64,000 bases of DNA from Brevundimonas sp. UBA6550 (GTDB lineage Bacteria; Pseudomonadota; Alphaproteobacteria; Caulobacterales; Caulobacteraceae): NCBI RefSeq assembly GCF_002434505.1, contig NZ_DJKE01000008.1, positions 237,300-301,299 on the forward strand, given 5' to 3'. The position numbers were made by a program, and so were the translations under genes. Positions 36,966-47,407 of the stretch are shown in pieces (within the stretch, counting starts at the first letter, position 1; every line of letters starts with the position of its first letter). The notes beneath the pieces are model-generated. The model searched no databases and was not told where the DNA came from. It saw only the letters and a list, made by a program, of their open reading frames with translations.

Positions 36966-38450
36966 GTGCCCTACATCCTGAGCCTCGTTACATTCCTGCC
37001 CCTGGTCGGGGCCCTGGCGATCTTCGTCGCCCGGCTGACGTCAAAGTCGGCCGATGCGGCCGCGCCGGCCGCCCGCTGGATCGCGTTGATCACGACCCTG
37101 GTCGTGCTGGCGGTTTCGGTCGTGCTGGTTTCGGGCTTCGATCCGGCCAACACCGGCTATCAGTTCGTGGAGCTGGTGCCGTGGTTCGCGGGCGCCAGCT
37201 ATCACCTGGGCGTCGACGGGATTTCGGTTCTGTTCGTCCTGCTGACCGCCTTCCTGATGCCGATCTGCATCCTGGCCAGCTGGAAGTCGGTCGAGACGCG
37301 CGTCGTCGAATATATGATCGCCTTCCTGGTGTTGGAGACGCTGGTCATCGGGGTGTTCACCTCGCTGGACCTGTTCCTGTTCTATATCTTCTTCGAAGGC
37401 ACCCTGGTGCCGATGTTCCTGATCATCGGCATCTGGGGCGGCCAGAACCGGATCTACGCGGCCTACAAGTTCTTCCTCTACACCCTGCTGGGGTCGGTGC
37501 TGATGCTCCTGGCCATGCTGTGGATGGCGCATGAAGCAGGCACCACCAGCATTCCCGAGCTGAAGCGTTTCGCCTTCGATCCGGCCGTCCAGCCGATCCT
37601 GTGGCTGGCCTTCTTCGCCTCGTTCGCGGTCAAGATGCCGATGTGGCCGGTCCACACCTGGCTGCCCGACGCCCACGTTCAGGCGCCGACGGCCGGTTCG
37701 GTCATCCTGGCGGGCATTCTGCTGAAGCTGGGCGGCTACGGCTTCATCCTGTTCAACGTGCCGATGTTCCCGATGGCGTCGGAGATGTTCCGCCCGCTGG
37801 TCTTCACCCTGTCGGTCATCGCCATCGTCTATACGTCGCTGGTCGCCTGGCGTCAGACGGACATCAAGAAGCTGATCGCCTATTCGTCGGTCGCCCACAT
37901 GGGCTTCGTGACCCTGGGCATCTTCGCCGGCAACGACGTCGGCATGCAGGGCGCCATCTTCCAGATGATCAGCCACGGCCTGATCTCCGGCGCGTTGTTC
38001 CTTTGCGTCGGCGTCGTCTATGACCGGATGCACACCCGCGAGATCGCCTTCTACGGCGGTCTGACGTCGAAGATGCCGTGGTATGCGGCCATCTTCCTGA
38101 TGTTCACCATGGCCAACGTCGGCCTGCCGGGCACCTCTGGCTTCATCGGCGAAGTTCTGACCATGACGGGCGCCTATCACGCCTCGACCTGGGCGGCGCT
38201 GGTCGCGGCGTCGGGCGTGATCTTCTCGGCGGTCTACGCCCTGACCCTGTACCGCGCGGTCATGTTCGGCGAGATCACCAATCCGAAGCTTGAGACCATC
38301 ACCGACATCGACAAGCGCGAACTGCTGCTGTTCGTGCCGCTGATCGTCGGCACCATCTGGCTGGGGGTCTATCCGGCCGCCGTCCTCGATTACACCGGGC
38401 CTGCCGTCGAGGCCCTGACCAGCGCGTATCGCGCCGCGATCGGCGGGTGA
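36966..38450 (+). CDS. nuoM: NADH:quinone oxidoreductase subunit M
   Basis: The 494-residue ND4-like antiporter subunit has about 14 helices. It shows the quinone-pump family stretches [17 protein letters not shown], the glutamate in [17 protein letters not shown], and [23 protein letters not shown]. It begins with GTG at 36966 ([15 protein letters not shown]), four bases after nuoL. Proton translocation is its known role. Confidence 0.96.
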   Translation: MPYILSLVTFLPLVGALAIFVARLTSKSADAAAPAARWIALITTLVVLAVSVVLVSGFDPANTGYQFVELVPWFAGASYHLGVDGISVLFVLLTAFLMPICILASWKSVETRVVEYMIAFLVLETLVIGVFTSLDLFLFYIFFEGTLVPMFLIIGIWGGQNRIYAAYKFFLYTLLGSVLMLLAMLWMAHEAGTTSIPELKRFAFDPAVQPILWLAFFASFAVKMPMWPVHTWLPDAHVQAPTAGSVILAGILLKLGGYGFILFNVPMFPMASEMFRPLVFTLSVIAIVYTSLVAWRQTDIKKLIAYSSVAHMGFVTLGIFAGNDVGMQGAIFQMISHGLISGALFLCVGVVYDRMHTREIAFYGGLTSKMPWYAAIFLMFTMANVGLPGTSGFIGEVLTMTGAYHASTWAALVAASGVIFSAVYALTLYRAVMFGEITNPKLETITDIDKRELLLFVPLIVGTIWLGVYPAAVLDYTGPAVEALTSAYRAAIGG

Positions 38451-38459
38451 GACCTAAAG

Positions 38460-39902
38460 ATGCCTGATCTATCCTCTGCCCTGCATCTCGCCGCCTCGGA
38501 AGTCACCCTTGCGGTCGGCGCCCTGGTCCTGCTGATGGTCGGCGCCTTCATCGGCGACAAGAGCGCCCGTCTGGTCTCGATCCTGTCGGTCCTGCTGCTG
38601 ATCGCCGCGTCGGTCATCTCCATCGTCGGCCCGTGGGGCGTCGCCTTCAACGGCGCCTATGTCGCCGATCCGCTGGCCATCTACGCCAAGAGCCTGATCT
38701 ATCTGTCGGCCGCCGTGGCGGTCGTGCTGGGCGACGGCTGGATGAAGCGCACGCGCATCGCCAAGTTCGAATATCCGGTCCTGATCGTGCTGGCGTCGGC
38801 CGGCATGGGGATGATGGCGTCCTCGGGCGACCTGATCTCCATGTATGTCGGAATCGAGCTGCATTCGCTGGCCCTGTATGTTCTGGCCGCCTTCCATCGC
38901 AACGAAATCAAGGCGTCGGAAGCGGGCCTGAAGTATTTCGTCCTGGGCGCCCTGTCGTCGGGCCTGCTGCTGTATGGCTCCAGCCTGATCTATGGTTTCG
39001 CCGGGTCGATGCGGTTCGAGGACATCGCCGCCTTCGCCGCCGACAACCCCGGCCCGGGCCTGATCTTCGGCCTGGTCTTCCTGATCTGCGGCCTGGCGTT
39101 CAAGGTTTCGGCCGCGCCGTTCCACATGTGGACGCCTGACGTCTATGAGGGCGCGCCGACGCCGGTCGTGGCCCTGTTCGCCACGGCGCCCAAGGTGGCG
39201 GCCATGGTCCTGATCGCCCGCGCGCTGGAGCATGGCTTCGGCGACGCCCACGCCCAGTGGTCGCAGGTCCTGATCGCCATTTCGCTGATCAGCTTCGTCG
39301 TCGGGGCCTTCGGCGGTCTGGCGCAGAAGGACATCCAGCGCCTGCTGGCCTATTCGTCGATCGCCAACATCGGCTACGCCCTGCTGGGCATCGCGGCGGG
39401 CACGGCCGAGGGGCTGCAGGCCATGCTGATGTTCATGACGCTGTATGTCATCGACCAACTGGGCTTCTTCGCCATCCTGCTGTCGCTGTCCAAGTCGGGC
39501 CGTCCGATCCGCCGCATCGCCGATCTGGCCGGATTGAAGAAGGATCGTCCGCTGACGGCCGTCGCGCTGACCATCCTGTCGCTGTCGGTGCTGGGGATGC
39601 CGCCGTTCTCGGGCTTCTGGGGAAAGTATTATGTGTTCGGCGCCGCCGCCGACGCGGGCCTGTGGCCGGTCGCGGCCGCCGGTCTGGTCGCCTCGGTCGT
39701 CGCCGCCTTCTACTATCTGCGCATCATCAAGCTGATGTGGTTCGATGCGCCGGTCGACGACATCGCCACCGACGCGGCGCCGGTCGAGGCCAAGTGGATC
39801 GGCTGGGCCTGCGCGGCCTTCGCCTTCCCGCTGGTGATCGTGGGCCTGACCTGGCTGGAGCCGCTGACCAAGGCCGCGAGCGCCGGCTTCGGGAACGGGT
39901 AG
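38460..39902 (+). CDS. nuoN: NADH:quinone oxidoreductase subunit N
   Basis: The 480-residue ND2-like antiporter subunit closes the complex I genes. Recognisable segments are MYVGIELHSLALYVLAAFHR, KYFVLGALSSGLLLYGSSLIYG and FHMWTPDVYEGAPTPVVALFATAPK. AAAGATG is at the start, nine bases after nuoM. The stop is only four bases before birA, so biotin ligase, CoaX and RNase J are likely in the same transcript. Confidence 0.96.
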   Translation: MPDLSSALHLAASEVTLAVGALVLLMVGAFIGDKSARLVSILSVLLLIAASVISIVGPWGVAFNGAYVADPLAIYAKSLIYLSAAVAVVLGDGWMKRTRIAKFEYPVLIVLASAGMGMMASSGDLISMYVGIELHSLALYVLAAFHRNEIKASEAGLKYFVLGALSSGLLLYGSSLIYGFAGSMRFEDIAAFAADNPGPGLIFGLVFLICGLAFKVSAAPFHMWTPDVYEGAPTPVVALFATAPKVAAMVLIARALEHGFGDAHAQWSQVLIAISLISFVVGAFGGLAQKDIQRLLAYSSIANIGYALLGIAAGTAEGLQAMLMFMTLYVIDQLGFFAILLSLSKSGRPIRRIADLAGLKKDRPLTAVALTILSLSVLGMPPFSGFWGKYYVFGAAADAGLWPVAAAGLVASVVAAFYYLRIIKLMWFDAPVDDIATDAAPVEAKWIGWACAAFAFPLVIVGLTWLEPLTKAASAGFGNG

Positions 39903-39906
39903 GGCG

Positions 39907-40656
39907 TTGACGCCCGCCCCCTTGGTCATTTTCGACGAGATCGACTCGACCAACGCCGAGGCGCGACGCCTGGCCGAGGCCGGAGAGACCGGGCCGCGAT
40001 GGATCGTGGCGCGCCGCCAGACCGCCGGTCGTGGGCGGCGCGGTCGCAGGTGGGAGACCGAGCAGGGCAATCTGGCCGCCACGCTTCTGGTCACGACGCC
40101 GCGCTCCGCCGCCGAGGCGGCCCAGGCCACCTTCGTCGCGGCCCTGGCCGTGGCGGACCTGCTGGACGTGTTCGTGTCGCCGGCGCTGGTGGCGATCAAA
40201 TGGCCCAACGACGTGCTGCTGGACGGGGTGAAGGCCTCGGGCATCCTGGTGGAGTCCGGGCGTCATGCGAATGGCGATCTGTGGCTGGCCGTCGGCATCG
40301 GCGTGAACCTGGCCCATTCGCCGGAGGGGACCGAGCGGGGGGCCACATCCGTCGCCGATCGCCTGCGCGCCGACCTGACCTATGTTCCGCCCATCGAGGC
40401 CGCCGCAGAGATCCTGGCCGAAACCTTCGCTGTCTGGTGGGGACGCTGGCAGACGCTGGGGTTCGAGCCGGTGCTGGACGCCTGGACCAGCCGGCTGACG
40501 GGGCTGAACGGCCCGTGCGTCGCGCGTCTGGACAATGAGACCCTTGAGGGGGTGGCCGAGGGTGTGGAGCCGGACGGCGCCTTGCGCCTGCGTCTGGCCG
40601 ACGGTTCGGTGCGGCTGATTTCGGCCGGCGACGTCTTCTTCGGCAAGGCGAGCTGA
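39907..40656 (+). CDS. birA: Biotin--[acetyl-CoA-carboxylase] ligase
   Basis: The 249-residue ligase attaches biotin to the carboxylase carrier protein. The catalytic loop is [13 protein letters not shown] near 38-50 and the biotin/ATP site is [19 protein letters not shown] near 98-116. It has no N-terminal helix-turn-helix, so it is a ligase only and not a repressor. No in-frame ATG exists before the conserved N-terminus, so TTG at 39907 is the likely start. It overlaps coaX by one base. Confidence 0.94.
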   Translation: MTPAPLVIFDEIDSTNAEARRLAEAGETGPRWIVARRQTAGRGRRGRRWETEQGNLAATLLVTTPRSAAEAAQATFVAALAVADLLDVFVSPALVAIKWPNDVLLDGVKASGILVESGRHANGDLWLAVGIGVNLAHSPEGTERGATSVADRLRADLTYVPPIEAAAEILAETFAVWWGRWQTLGFEPVLDAWTSRLTGLNGPCVARLDNETLEGVAEGVEPDGALRLRLADGSVRLISAGDVFFGKAS

Positions 40657-41432
40657 TGCTTCTGGCCATCGAGCAGGGCAACACCAATACGCTGTTCGCC
40701 GTTCACGACGGGTCTGAATGGATCGCCCAATGGCGCGCGGCCACCGAGGCCACGCGGACGGCCGACGAATACGCCGTCTGGCTGAACCAGCTGATGCTGA
40801 TGAAGGGGCTGGCGGTCGCGAACCTGACCGGCTGCATCATCTCCAGCGTGGTTCCGCAGTCGATCTTCAACCTGCGCAACCTGGCGCGCCGCTATCTGAA
40901 CATCGAGCCGCTGGTGATCGGCGAGAACGTCGATCTGGGCATCGACGTGCGGATCGCCAAGCCCAGCGAAGCCGGGGCCGACCGTCTGGTCAACGCCATC
41001 GGGGCCAAGCTGCTGTATTCGGGCGACCTGATCGTGATCGACAGCGGCACGGCGACGACCTTCGACATCGTGGCGGACGACGGCGCCTTCGAGGGCGGGC
41101 TGATCGCGCCGGGCATCAATCTGTCGCTGCAGGCCCTGCACGAGGCGGCGGCCAAACTGCCGCGCATCGCCATCCAGCGGCCCGAGCACGTGATCGGCCG
41201 CGGCACGGTCGAGGCCATGCAGTCCGGCGTCTTCTGGGGCTATATTTCGTTGATCGAGGGGCTGGTTGGGCGCATCAAGGCCGAGTGGGGCCGACCCATG
41301 ACGGTCATCGGCACCGGCGGCGTCGCCAGCCTGTTCGAAGGCGCGACCGACAGCATCGACCACTTCGATTCCGACCTGACCATTCGCGGCCTCCTCGCAA
41401 TCTGGCGTCGTAACGCCCATTTGACTGACTGA
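40656..41432 (+). CDS. coaX: Type III pantothenate kinase
   Basis: The 258-residue ASKHA-fold kinase phosphorylates pantothenate, the first step to coenzyme A. Motifs visible: [15 protein letters not shown] (phosphate 1), the catalytic-aspartate region VDLGIDVRI and [11 protein letters not shown], the [12 protein letters not shown] strand, and [15 protein letters not shown]. It starts in the birA stop and is directly followed by rnj with no gap. The birA-coaX pairing is common in bacteria. Confidence 0.95.
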   Translation: MLLAIEQGNTNTLFAVHDGSEWIAQWRAATEATRTADEYAVWLNQLMLMKGLAVANLTGCIISSVVPQSIFNLRNLARRYLNIEPLVIGENVDLGIDVRIAKPSEAGADRLVNAIGAKLLYSGDLIVIDSGTATTFDIVADDGAFEGGLIAPGINLSLQALHEAAAKLPRIAIQRPEHVIGRGTVEAMQSGVFWGYISLIEGLVGRIKAEWGRPMTVIGTGGVASLFEGATDSIDHFDSDLTIRGLLAIWRRNAHLTD

Positions 41433-43106
41433 ATGAAAAAGCAAAACCAAGACGAACTCGTTTTCCTGCCGCTAGGCGGCTCGGACGAGGTCGGTATGAA
41501 CCTGAACGCCTACGGCTTCGGCCCAGAGGCCAACCGTGAATGGTTGATCGTCGATGTCGGCGTCACCTTCGGCGACCTGTCCACGCCCGGCGTGGACGTG
41601 ATCGTGCCAGATCCCACCTATCTGCAGGGCGAGACGATCAAGGGCATCGTCCTGACCCACGCGCACGAGGACCATATCGGCGCCCTGGGCTGGCTGTGGC
41701 CGCGCATCAAGGCGCCGATCTACGCCACGCCCTTCACCGCCTATCTGATCCGCGACAAGCTGCGCGAGCGCGGCATCCTCGATCAGGTCGAGCTGATCGA
41801 GGTGCCGCTGGGCGGCACGGTCGACATCGGTTCGTTCGGCGTCACCTTCGTCAACATGACCCACTCGATCGCCGAGCCGAGCGGCCTGGCCATCGACACC
41901 CCGCTGGGGATGGTGTTCCACACCGGGGACTGGAAGATCGACGACCAGCCGGTGATCGGGACAAAGACCGACGCGGCCGCCATTCGCGCCCTGGGCGACG
42001 AGGGCGTGCTGGCCATGGTGTGCGATTCCACCAATGTCTTCGTGCCGGGCGTCGCCGGGTCCGAGGGCGATGTCGCCGTCGCCATCTCCAAACTGATCGC
42101 GAGCCTGAAGGGCCGCGTCGCCGTGGGTTGTTTCGCCTCCAACGTCGCACGGATGGACAGCGTGATCCGCGCGGCCGAGGCCTGCGGGCGTCGCGTCGCC
42201 CTGGCCGGGCGTTCGATGCACCGGATCACGGCGGCGGCCAAGCACGTCGGCATGTTGCAGGACGTGAAGCCCTTCCTTTCCGATGAAGAGGCTCGCGTCT
42301 GGCCCGCCGACCAGATCCTGTATCTGTGCACCGGCAGCCAGGGCGAGGCGAGGGCGGCCCTGTCGCGGGTCGCCGACGGCACCCACCCGACCGTCAAACT
42401 GGGCCTGGGCGACCACTGCATCTTCTCGTCGCGCCAGATTCCCGGCAACGAACTGGCCATCGGCAATCTGCAGGACAGGCTCGCGGATCGCGGCGTACGC
42501 CTCTACACCGAGAAGGATCACCCGGGCATCCACGTCTCGGGCCACCCCTGCCGTGACGAGCTGAAGCAGATGTATGAATGGGCCCGGCCGCAGATCGCGG
42601 TGCCGACCCACGGCGTGCGACGTTTCCTGCTCGAACACGCCAACTTGGCCAAGGAAGTCGGCGTTCGGGAAACGGTCACGCCGCGCAACGGCGACATGGT
42701 GCGCCTGGCGCCCGGACCGGCCCAGATCGTCGACGAGGTGCCGAACGGTCGCCTTTATGTCGATGGCGGGATGCTGGTCACCGAACAGGGCGAGGCGCTG
42801 AAGGAGCGTCGGCACGCCTCCACCAACGGCGTGCTGATCGTCAGCTTCGCCCTGGACAAGCGCGGCCGGATCGTCAGCGACATCGACATCCGCAGCGTGG
42901 GCTTGCCCGGCGATCTGCAGAAGCCGCTGGGCGATGTGCTGGACGACCTGGCCGAGCGCGTCGAGCAGGTGGTCAAGAACCTGAAGGGCGAGGCGCTGGA
43001 GGACGAGATGGTGGTCGAACAGGCCATCGCCCGCGTGCTGAAGAAGGCCAGCCAGCAGGTCTGGGATCGCCGTCCTATCGTCGAGACCGTCGTCCTGCGG
43101 GTCTGA
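41433..43106 (+). CDS. rnj: Ribonuclease J
   Basis: The 557-residue metallo-beta-lactamase/beta-CASP ribonuclease processes and degrades RNA both as endonuclease and as 5'-to-3' exonuclease. The metal motif HAHEDHIGALGW lies near residues 75-86. HTGDWKID, CDSTNVF and the beta-CASP TGSQGEARAALSRVADG follow, and HVSGHPCRDEL lies near 368-378. The C-terminal domain mediates dimerisation in family members. The ATG is adjacent to the coaX stop. RNase J is common in alphaproteobacteria, usually alongside RNase E. Confidence 0.96.
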   Translation: MKKQNQDELVFLPLGGSDEVGMNLNAYGFGPEANREWLIVDVGVTFGDLSTPGVDVIVPDPTYLQGETIKGIVLTHAHEDHIGALGWLWPRIKAPIYATPFTAYLIRDKLRERGILDQVELIEVPLGGTVDIGSFGVTFVNMTHSIAEPSGLAIDTPLGMVFHTGDWKIDDQPVIGTKTDAAAIRALGDEGVLAMVCDSTNVFVPGVAGSEGDVAVAISKLIASLKGRVAVGCFASNVARMDSVIRAAEACGRRVALAGRSMHRITAAAKHVGMLQDVKPFLSDEEARVWPADQILYLCTGSQGEARAALSRVADGTHPTVKLGLGDHCIFSSRQIPGNELAIGNLQDRLADRGVRLYTEKDHPGIHVSGHPCRDELKQMYEWARPQIAVPTHGVRRFLLEHANLAKEVGVRETVTPRNGDMVRLAPGPAQIVDEVPNGRLYVDGGMLVTEQGEALKERRHASTNGVLIVSFALDKRGRIVSDIDIRSVGLPGDLQKPLGDVLDDLAERVEQVVKNLKGEALEDEMVVEQAIARVLKKASQQVWDRRPIVETVVLRV

Positions 43107-43159
43107 TGCAACCTTGACCGTTCGGGCGCATTTTTGCGCTCGAACCGTTGGGGCGACCG

Positions 43160-44068
43160 ATGTCGAACAAGCCGAGGCGCGCGCGCCGTCTGTTGCAGCG
43201 GGTGCGCCACGCCCGCCATCCATTGCACGGCTGGCGGCGCTGGGCGGTGATCGCGGGGCAGGGGCTGGCCGGCTTCGTCGCCCTGTTCGCCGTGGTCAAT
43301 TTGGGGCTCAGCCTGTCGACCTTCCGGGGCGAGGACCCGCTGGCGCGCACGGTTCAGGAGCTGCGCGTCCTGTGGTTCAGCCCGCCGCCCGGCCAGCCGA
43401 TGTCGCCAGACGCCTTTCCCACCGTCTATGGCCGCGATCTGGGGCCGGCGCCCGACACCGCCGCCATCCATGCCTTTCTGGAGCGGGAGGCCGAGGACGG
43501 CGTCTTCCTGCTGGACCATGTGATGGTCGATCGCATCCTGGCGCTGAACGGTCGGATCGACGCCCGCAGTCTGCCGGTCGGCGTCTATGTCGGCGCCCAT
43601 GCGCTGGGGCCGGACGGCCTACCCTTCGTGCCGGTGACCAAGTTCCTGGCGCAGTATCTGCTGTTTCCGCGTCACGCCTATATCCTGGTCGTGCCCGCCG
43701 AGGGGCCGGCCATCGCCTTTTCGGCCAGCCAGAACGCCAAGTTCGGCATCGCCGTGCATCCCGACCGCCTGTCGGCCGAGGTCGCGCCCTTCACCCCTGA
43801 CGCCTACGACTTTCCCGGTTCGGGCGAGGCGCTGCATGAGATGACGCGCATCACCGACGATCCCGTGCGCGTCGCAGGCGCCGTCGAGGCGTTGAAGGGC
43901 GCCCAGGCGCGGCTGGCGCAGGAGGGCCTGACCTATGGTCTGCTGGCGCCCAACTCCAACACGGCGGTCGGCTGCGTGCTGCAGGGCTCGGGCGCCATCA
44001 CCCAGCAGGCGCGCGCCTCCATCCTGCTGGCCCTGCGCGCGCCGGGCTTCGGGGCGACCTGCGATTAG
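43160..44068 (+). CDS. Hypothetical membrane-anchored protein (302 aa)
   Basis: The N-terminal ~27 residues are very basic (KPRRARRLLQRVRHARH). One membrane helix follows (~28-52, WAVIAGQGLAGFVALFAVVN), then a ~250-residue presumably periplasmic domain. This domain has VYGRDLGPAPDTAAIHAFLE, LLDHVMVDRILALNGRID, a strand pair around YILVVPAEGPAIAFSASQNAKFGIAV, and two late cysteines. No family recognised. I chose the ATG at 43160; a TTG four codons earlier is possible. It lies about 50 bases after rnj and probably shares its transcript. Confidence 0.75.
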   Translation: MSNKPRRARRLLQRVRHARHPLHGWRRWAVIAGQGLAGFVALFAVVNLGLSLSTFRGEDPLARTVQELRVLWFSPPPGQPMSPDAFPTVYGRDLGPAPDTAAIHAFLEREAEDGVFLLDHVMVDRILALNGRIDARSLPVGVYVGAHALGPDGLPFVPVTKFLAQYLLFPRHAYILVVPAEGPAIAFSASQNAKFGIAVHPDRLSAEVAPFTPDAYDFPGSGEALHEMTRITDDPVRVAGAVEALKGAQARLAQEGLTYGLLAPNSNTAVGCVLQGSGAITQQARASILLALRAPGFGATCD

Positions 44069-44108
44069 CGGTCGCGACAGGCCGTCCGCATCGGCTATAG
44101 GCTGAGAC

Positions 44109-44447
44109 ATGGCCGAGACGCTCTTTCTGCTGAACCCCGACTGGCATGACGATCAGGGCGGGCCGTGGTTCTGCCCGCCCGGCGCCTATATCGAAGGCGT
44201 CCTGGCCTTCTATCCGCAACTGCGCGAGGCGCTGGACGTGGTCTATCTGGACCATGCCAGGCCGCGACCGCCGGTGATCGAACAGGTGGGCGAGGCGCAT
44301 CAGAGCTGTCCGATCCTAATTCTGGACGGCGAACTGGACTGGCCCGACGCGCAGGTCAGCGCGGCGACCGGGCGGCGGTTCCTGCAGGATCAGGCCATCG
44401 CCCCTTATCTGGCGGCCCGCTACGGCGTCGGCCGCCCGCATCCCTGA
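44109..44447 (+). CDS. DUF3088 family protein
   Basis: The 112-residue thioredoxin-like small protein starts ETLFLLNPDWHDDQGGPWFCPPGAYIEGVLAFYP. It continues with VVYLDHARPRPPVIEQVGEAHQSCPILILD and ends in AARYGVGRPHP, matching the DUF3088 family I recall, including the PHP end. No biochemical role is known for the family. It sits between the hypothetical membrane protein and a DUF1467 gene, in the same direction. Confidence 0.8.
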   Translation: MAETLFLLNPDWHDDQGGPWFCPPGAYIEGVLAFYPQLREALDVVYLDHARPRPPVIEQVGEAHQSCPILILDGELDWPDAQVSAATGRRFLQDQAIAPYLAARYGVGRPHP

Positions 44448-44463
44448 AGCAAAGAGGCCCGTC

Positions 44464-44730
44464 ATGCCCATCGGCCCCCTGACCATGATCGGCATCTACA
44501 TCATCGTCTGGTGGACGGTGTTGTTCGCCGTCCTGCCGCTCGGCACGTCGCAGGAAACGCACGAGCCGCCGACCGACGGCGCCCAGTGGGGGGCGCCCCG
44601 CACGCCGAACCTGAAGAAGAAGTTCCTGACCACCACCTGGGTCTCGGCCATCGTCTGGGCCTTCGTCATGGTGCTGATCTTCACCGGCTGGCTGCCGCTG
44701 CCTGACTTCTCGCACGCGCCCGCGGTCTAA
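44464..44730 (+). CDS. DUF1467 family membrane protein
   Basis: The 88-residue protein has two helices (~5-23 and ~60-80). It has the WWTVLFAVLPLGTSQE start, then GAPRTPNLKKKFLTTTWVSAIVW, the pattern of DUF1467. In alphaproteobacteria this gene usually lies just before proS, as it does here. The function is unknown. AAGCAAAGAGG precedes the ATG. Confidence 0.85.
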   Translation: MPIGPLTMIGIYIIVWWTVLFAVLPLGTSQETHEPPTDGAQWGAPRTPNLKKKFLTTTWVSAIVWAFVMVLIFTGWLPLPDFSHAPAV

Positions 44731-44807
44731 ACCGAAACCGGGCCTAGCTTTCGCCCCGGTCCAGCGGCTAAAGCCTTGTTCCGTCTATACGCCTAGGATT
44801 CCCGATC

Positions 44808-46124
44808 ATGCGCCTGTCGCGCTTTTTCCTGCCCACGCTGAAGGAAGCCCCTTCGGACGCCCAGATCGTCTCGCACCAGCTGATGTTGCGCGCCAGCATG
44901 ATCAAGCAGGAGGCCGCCGGCATCTACGCCTGGCTGCCGCTGGGTCTGAAGGTGCTGCGCAAGATCGAGCAGATCGTGCGCGAAGAGCAGGCGCGGGCAG
45001 GGGCGGTCGAACTGCTGATGCCGACCTTGCAACTGGCCGATCTATGGCGCGAGAGCGGGCGTTACGACGCCTATGGCCCCGAGATGCTGCGCATCACCGA
45101 CCGGCATGAACGCGAACTGCTGTACGGACCCACGAACGAGGAGATGGTCACCGACATCTTCCGGGCCTATGTGAAATCCTACAAGTCGCTGCCGCTGAAC
45201 CTGTTTCACATCCAGTGGAAGTTCCGCGACGAGCGACGTCCGCGCTTTGGCGTGATGCGCGGACGCGAGTTCCTGATGAAGGACGCCTATTCGTTCGATC
45301 TGGACGAGGCGTCGGCCCGCGTCGCCTACAACCGGATGTTCACGGCCTATCTGAACACCTTCGCCCGGATCGGTCTGAAGGCCGTGCCGATGCGCGCCGA
45401 CACCGGCCCCATCGGCGGCGACCTGAGCCACGAGTTCATCGTTCTGGCCGAAACGGGCGAGAGCGAAGTCTTCTGCGACCGCAAGCTGGTCGAGATGGCG
45501 CCGCCCGGACATGACCTGGACGCCGAGGCGCTGCAGGCCGTGTTCGACGAGCGCACGGCGCTGTACGCCGCGACCGAGGAAATGCACGACCAGGCCCAGT
45601 TCGAGGCCCAGACCGCCGAGAGCGACCGCCTGTCGGCGCGCGGCATCGAGGTCGGGCACATCTTCTATTTCGGAACGAAATACTCCGCGCCGATGAAGGC
45701 CAAGGTCGCCGGGCCGGACGGTCAGGACACCGAGGTCCATATGGGCAGCTATGGCGTCGGGGTGTCGCGTCTGCTGGGCGCCATCATCGAGGCCAGCCAC
45801 GACGAGGGCGGCATCATCTGGCCTGACGCCGTGGCGCCCTTCGATGTGGTCGTCATCAATCTGCGCGCCAATGACGAAGCCGTCTCGGCCGCCTGCGAGG
45901 ATGCGGTCGCGCAGCTGGAAGCCCTGGGCAAGGACGTGCTGTACGACGACACCGACGAGCGTCCGGGCGGCAAGTTCGCCACCGCCGACCTGATCGGAGT
46001 GCCTTGGCAGCTGACCATCGGGCCGAAGGGGCTGGCGGACGGCGTGGTCGAGCTGAAGCGCCGCGCCACCGGCGAGAAGGTCTCCGTTCCCCTGGCCGAA
46101 GCCATCGAAAGGCTGACCGCTTGA
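44808..46124 (+). CDS. proS: Proline--tRNA ligase (short type)
   Basis: The 438-residue class II synthetase shows motif 1 around [19 protein letters not shown], motif 2 with [26 protein letters not shown] near 139-164, and motif 3 [20 protein letters not shown] near 311-330. The C-terminal anticodon-binding domain follows. It lacks the inserted editing domain of Escherichia coli ProRS, as normal for alphaproteobacteria. The stop overlaps the TTG start of the LolC/E gene. Confidence 0.97.
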   Translation: MRLSRFFLPTLKEAPSDAQIVSHQLMLRASMIKQEAAGIYAWLPLGLKVLRKIEQIVREEQARAGAVELLMPTLQLADLWRESGRYDAYGPEMLRITDRHERELLYGPTNEEMVTDIFRAYVKSYKSLPLNLFHIQWKFRDERRPRFGVMRGREFLMKDAYSFDLDEASARVAYNRMFTAYLNTFARIGLKAVPMRADTGPIGGDLSHEFIVLAETGESEVFCDRKLVEMAPPGHDLDAEALQAVFDERTALYAATEEMHDQAQFEAQTAESDRLSARGIEVGHIFYFGTKYSAPMKAKVAGPDGQDTEVHMGSYGVGVSRLLGAIIEASHDEGGIIWPDAVAPFDVVVINLRANDEAVSAACEDAVAQLEALGKDVLYDDTDERPGGKFATADLIGVPWQLTIGPKGLADGVVELKRRATGEKVSVPLAEAIERLTA

Positions 46125-47407
46125 GCCTGCCGTCCCGCCCGTCCGGCGCCTTCTCCTCGTGGGAGATCGGCCTGGCCCTTCGCTATCTGCGCGCCAAGCG
46201 CAAGGAGGGCGGGGTGGCCACCATCGCCGTCATCAGCTTCATTGGCATCATGCTGGCCGTCGCCGTACTGATCAGCGTCATGAGCATCATGTCCGGCTTC
46301 CGCAGCGAACTGCTGGGCCGGATGCTGGCCTTCAACGGTCACATGTATGTGCAGGGGCCGGTGCTGACGTCGCCGGATCGGGATGCGGTCCTGAAGAAGA
46401 TCGAGGCCATTCCCGGCGTCTATAGCGTAAATCCGCTGAACGAGGCGCAAAGCCTGATCCGCGTGGGCAGCTATACGACCGGCGTGATGGTCAAGGGCAT
46501 TCGCCCAGAGGACCTGGCCAAGACCCAGTATGTGTTCGACAGCCTGTCGCCGCAGGAGCGCGAGAGCTTCGGCAAGGGCGCCTATGGCGGCGACCGCGTG
46601 TTGATCGGCGCGGCGCTGGCGAACTCGCTGGGCATCCGGGTCGGCGACGCGATCACCGTCTATTCCCCGACCGGGGCGGACAGCGCGTTCGGAAATCTGG
46701 GCGGGCTGGAGAAGACCTATTTCGTGGGCGGCCTGTTCCGCTCGGGCGCCGCCGATTACGACCGCGCCTTCATGTTCATGCCGTTGGAGCAGCAGCAACT
46801 GTTCTTCGGCAAGGAAGGCGTCTGGGACGCCATCGAGATCAAGGTGGACGACCCCGATCAGGTCGGCGCCCTGACCCCCGCCATCCGCGCCGCCGCCGGC
46901 CCCGGATCGGTCGTGAGCGACTGGCGCGAACGCCTCGCCGCCTTCTATGGCGCGCTGAAGGTCGAGCGGGTGGCCATGAGCATCATCCTGGGCCTGGTCG
47001 TGGCCATCGCCGCCATGAACATCATTTCCGGCATCGTCATGCTGGTGAAGAACAAGGGCCGCGACATCGCCATCCTGCGCACCATCGGCGCCAGCCCCTC
47101 GGCGATCCTGCGCGTCTTCTTCATGGCCGGCGCCATGATCGGCGTAGCGGGCACCCTGGCCGGACTGCTGCTGGGCCTGCTGTTCTGCTGGAACATCGGC
47201 GCGATCCAGCATTTCCTGGAGTGGGTGCTGCAGACCAAGCTGTTTGATTCCGACGTCTATATGCTGGACGCCATTCCCGCCCTGGTCGACCCGGTCGACG
47301 TGACCTGGGTCGCCTTCTGGTCGTTGCTGATGAGCTGTGTCGCCAGCCTGCCGCCGTCGTGGAATGCCTCGCGCATCGATCCCGTGGAGGCGCTCCGCTA
47401 TGAGTAA
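46121..47407 (+). CDS. lolC: Lipoprotein-releasing ABC transporter permease LolC/E
   Basis: The 428-residue inner-membrane permease of the LolCDE machine extracts lipoproteins from the inner membrane for LolA. The N-terminal signature is [32 protein letters not shown] large periplasmic domain follows, then three C-terminal helices with the FtsX-like [24 protein letters not shown] segment. Alphaproteobacteria often use one LolC/E protein as a homodimer; only one is visible here. There is no ATG upstream of the conserved region. TTG at 46121 overlaps the proS stop by four bases. lolD overlaps its end by eight bases. Confidence 0.93.
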   Translation: MSLPSRPSGAFSSWEIGLALRYLRAKRKEGGVATIAVISFIGIMLAVAVLISVMSIMSGFRSELLGRMLAFNGHMYVQGPVLTSPDRDAVLKKIEAIPGVYSVNPLNEAQSLIRVGSYTTGVMVKGIRPEDLAKTQYVFDSLSPQERESFGKGAYGGDRVLIGAALANSLGIRVGDAITVYSPTGADSAFGNLGGLEKTYFVGGLFRSGAADYDRAFMFMPLEQQQLFFGKEGVWDAIEIKVDDPDQVGALTPAIRAAAGPGSVVSDWRERLAAFYGALKVERVAMSIILGLVVAIAAMNIISGIVMLVKNKGRDIAILRTIGASPSAILRVFFMAGAMIGVAGTLAGLLLGLLFCWNIGAIQHFLEWVLQTKLFDSDVYMLDAIPALVDPVDVTWVAFWSLLMSCVASLPPSWNASRIDPVEALRYE

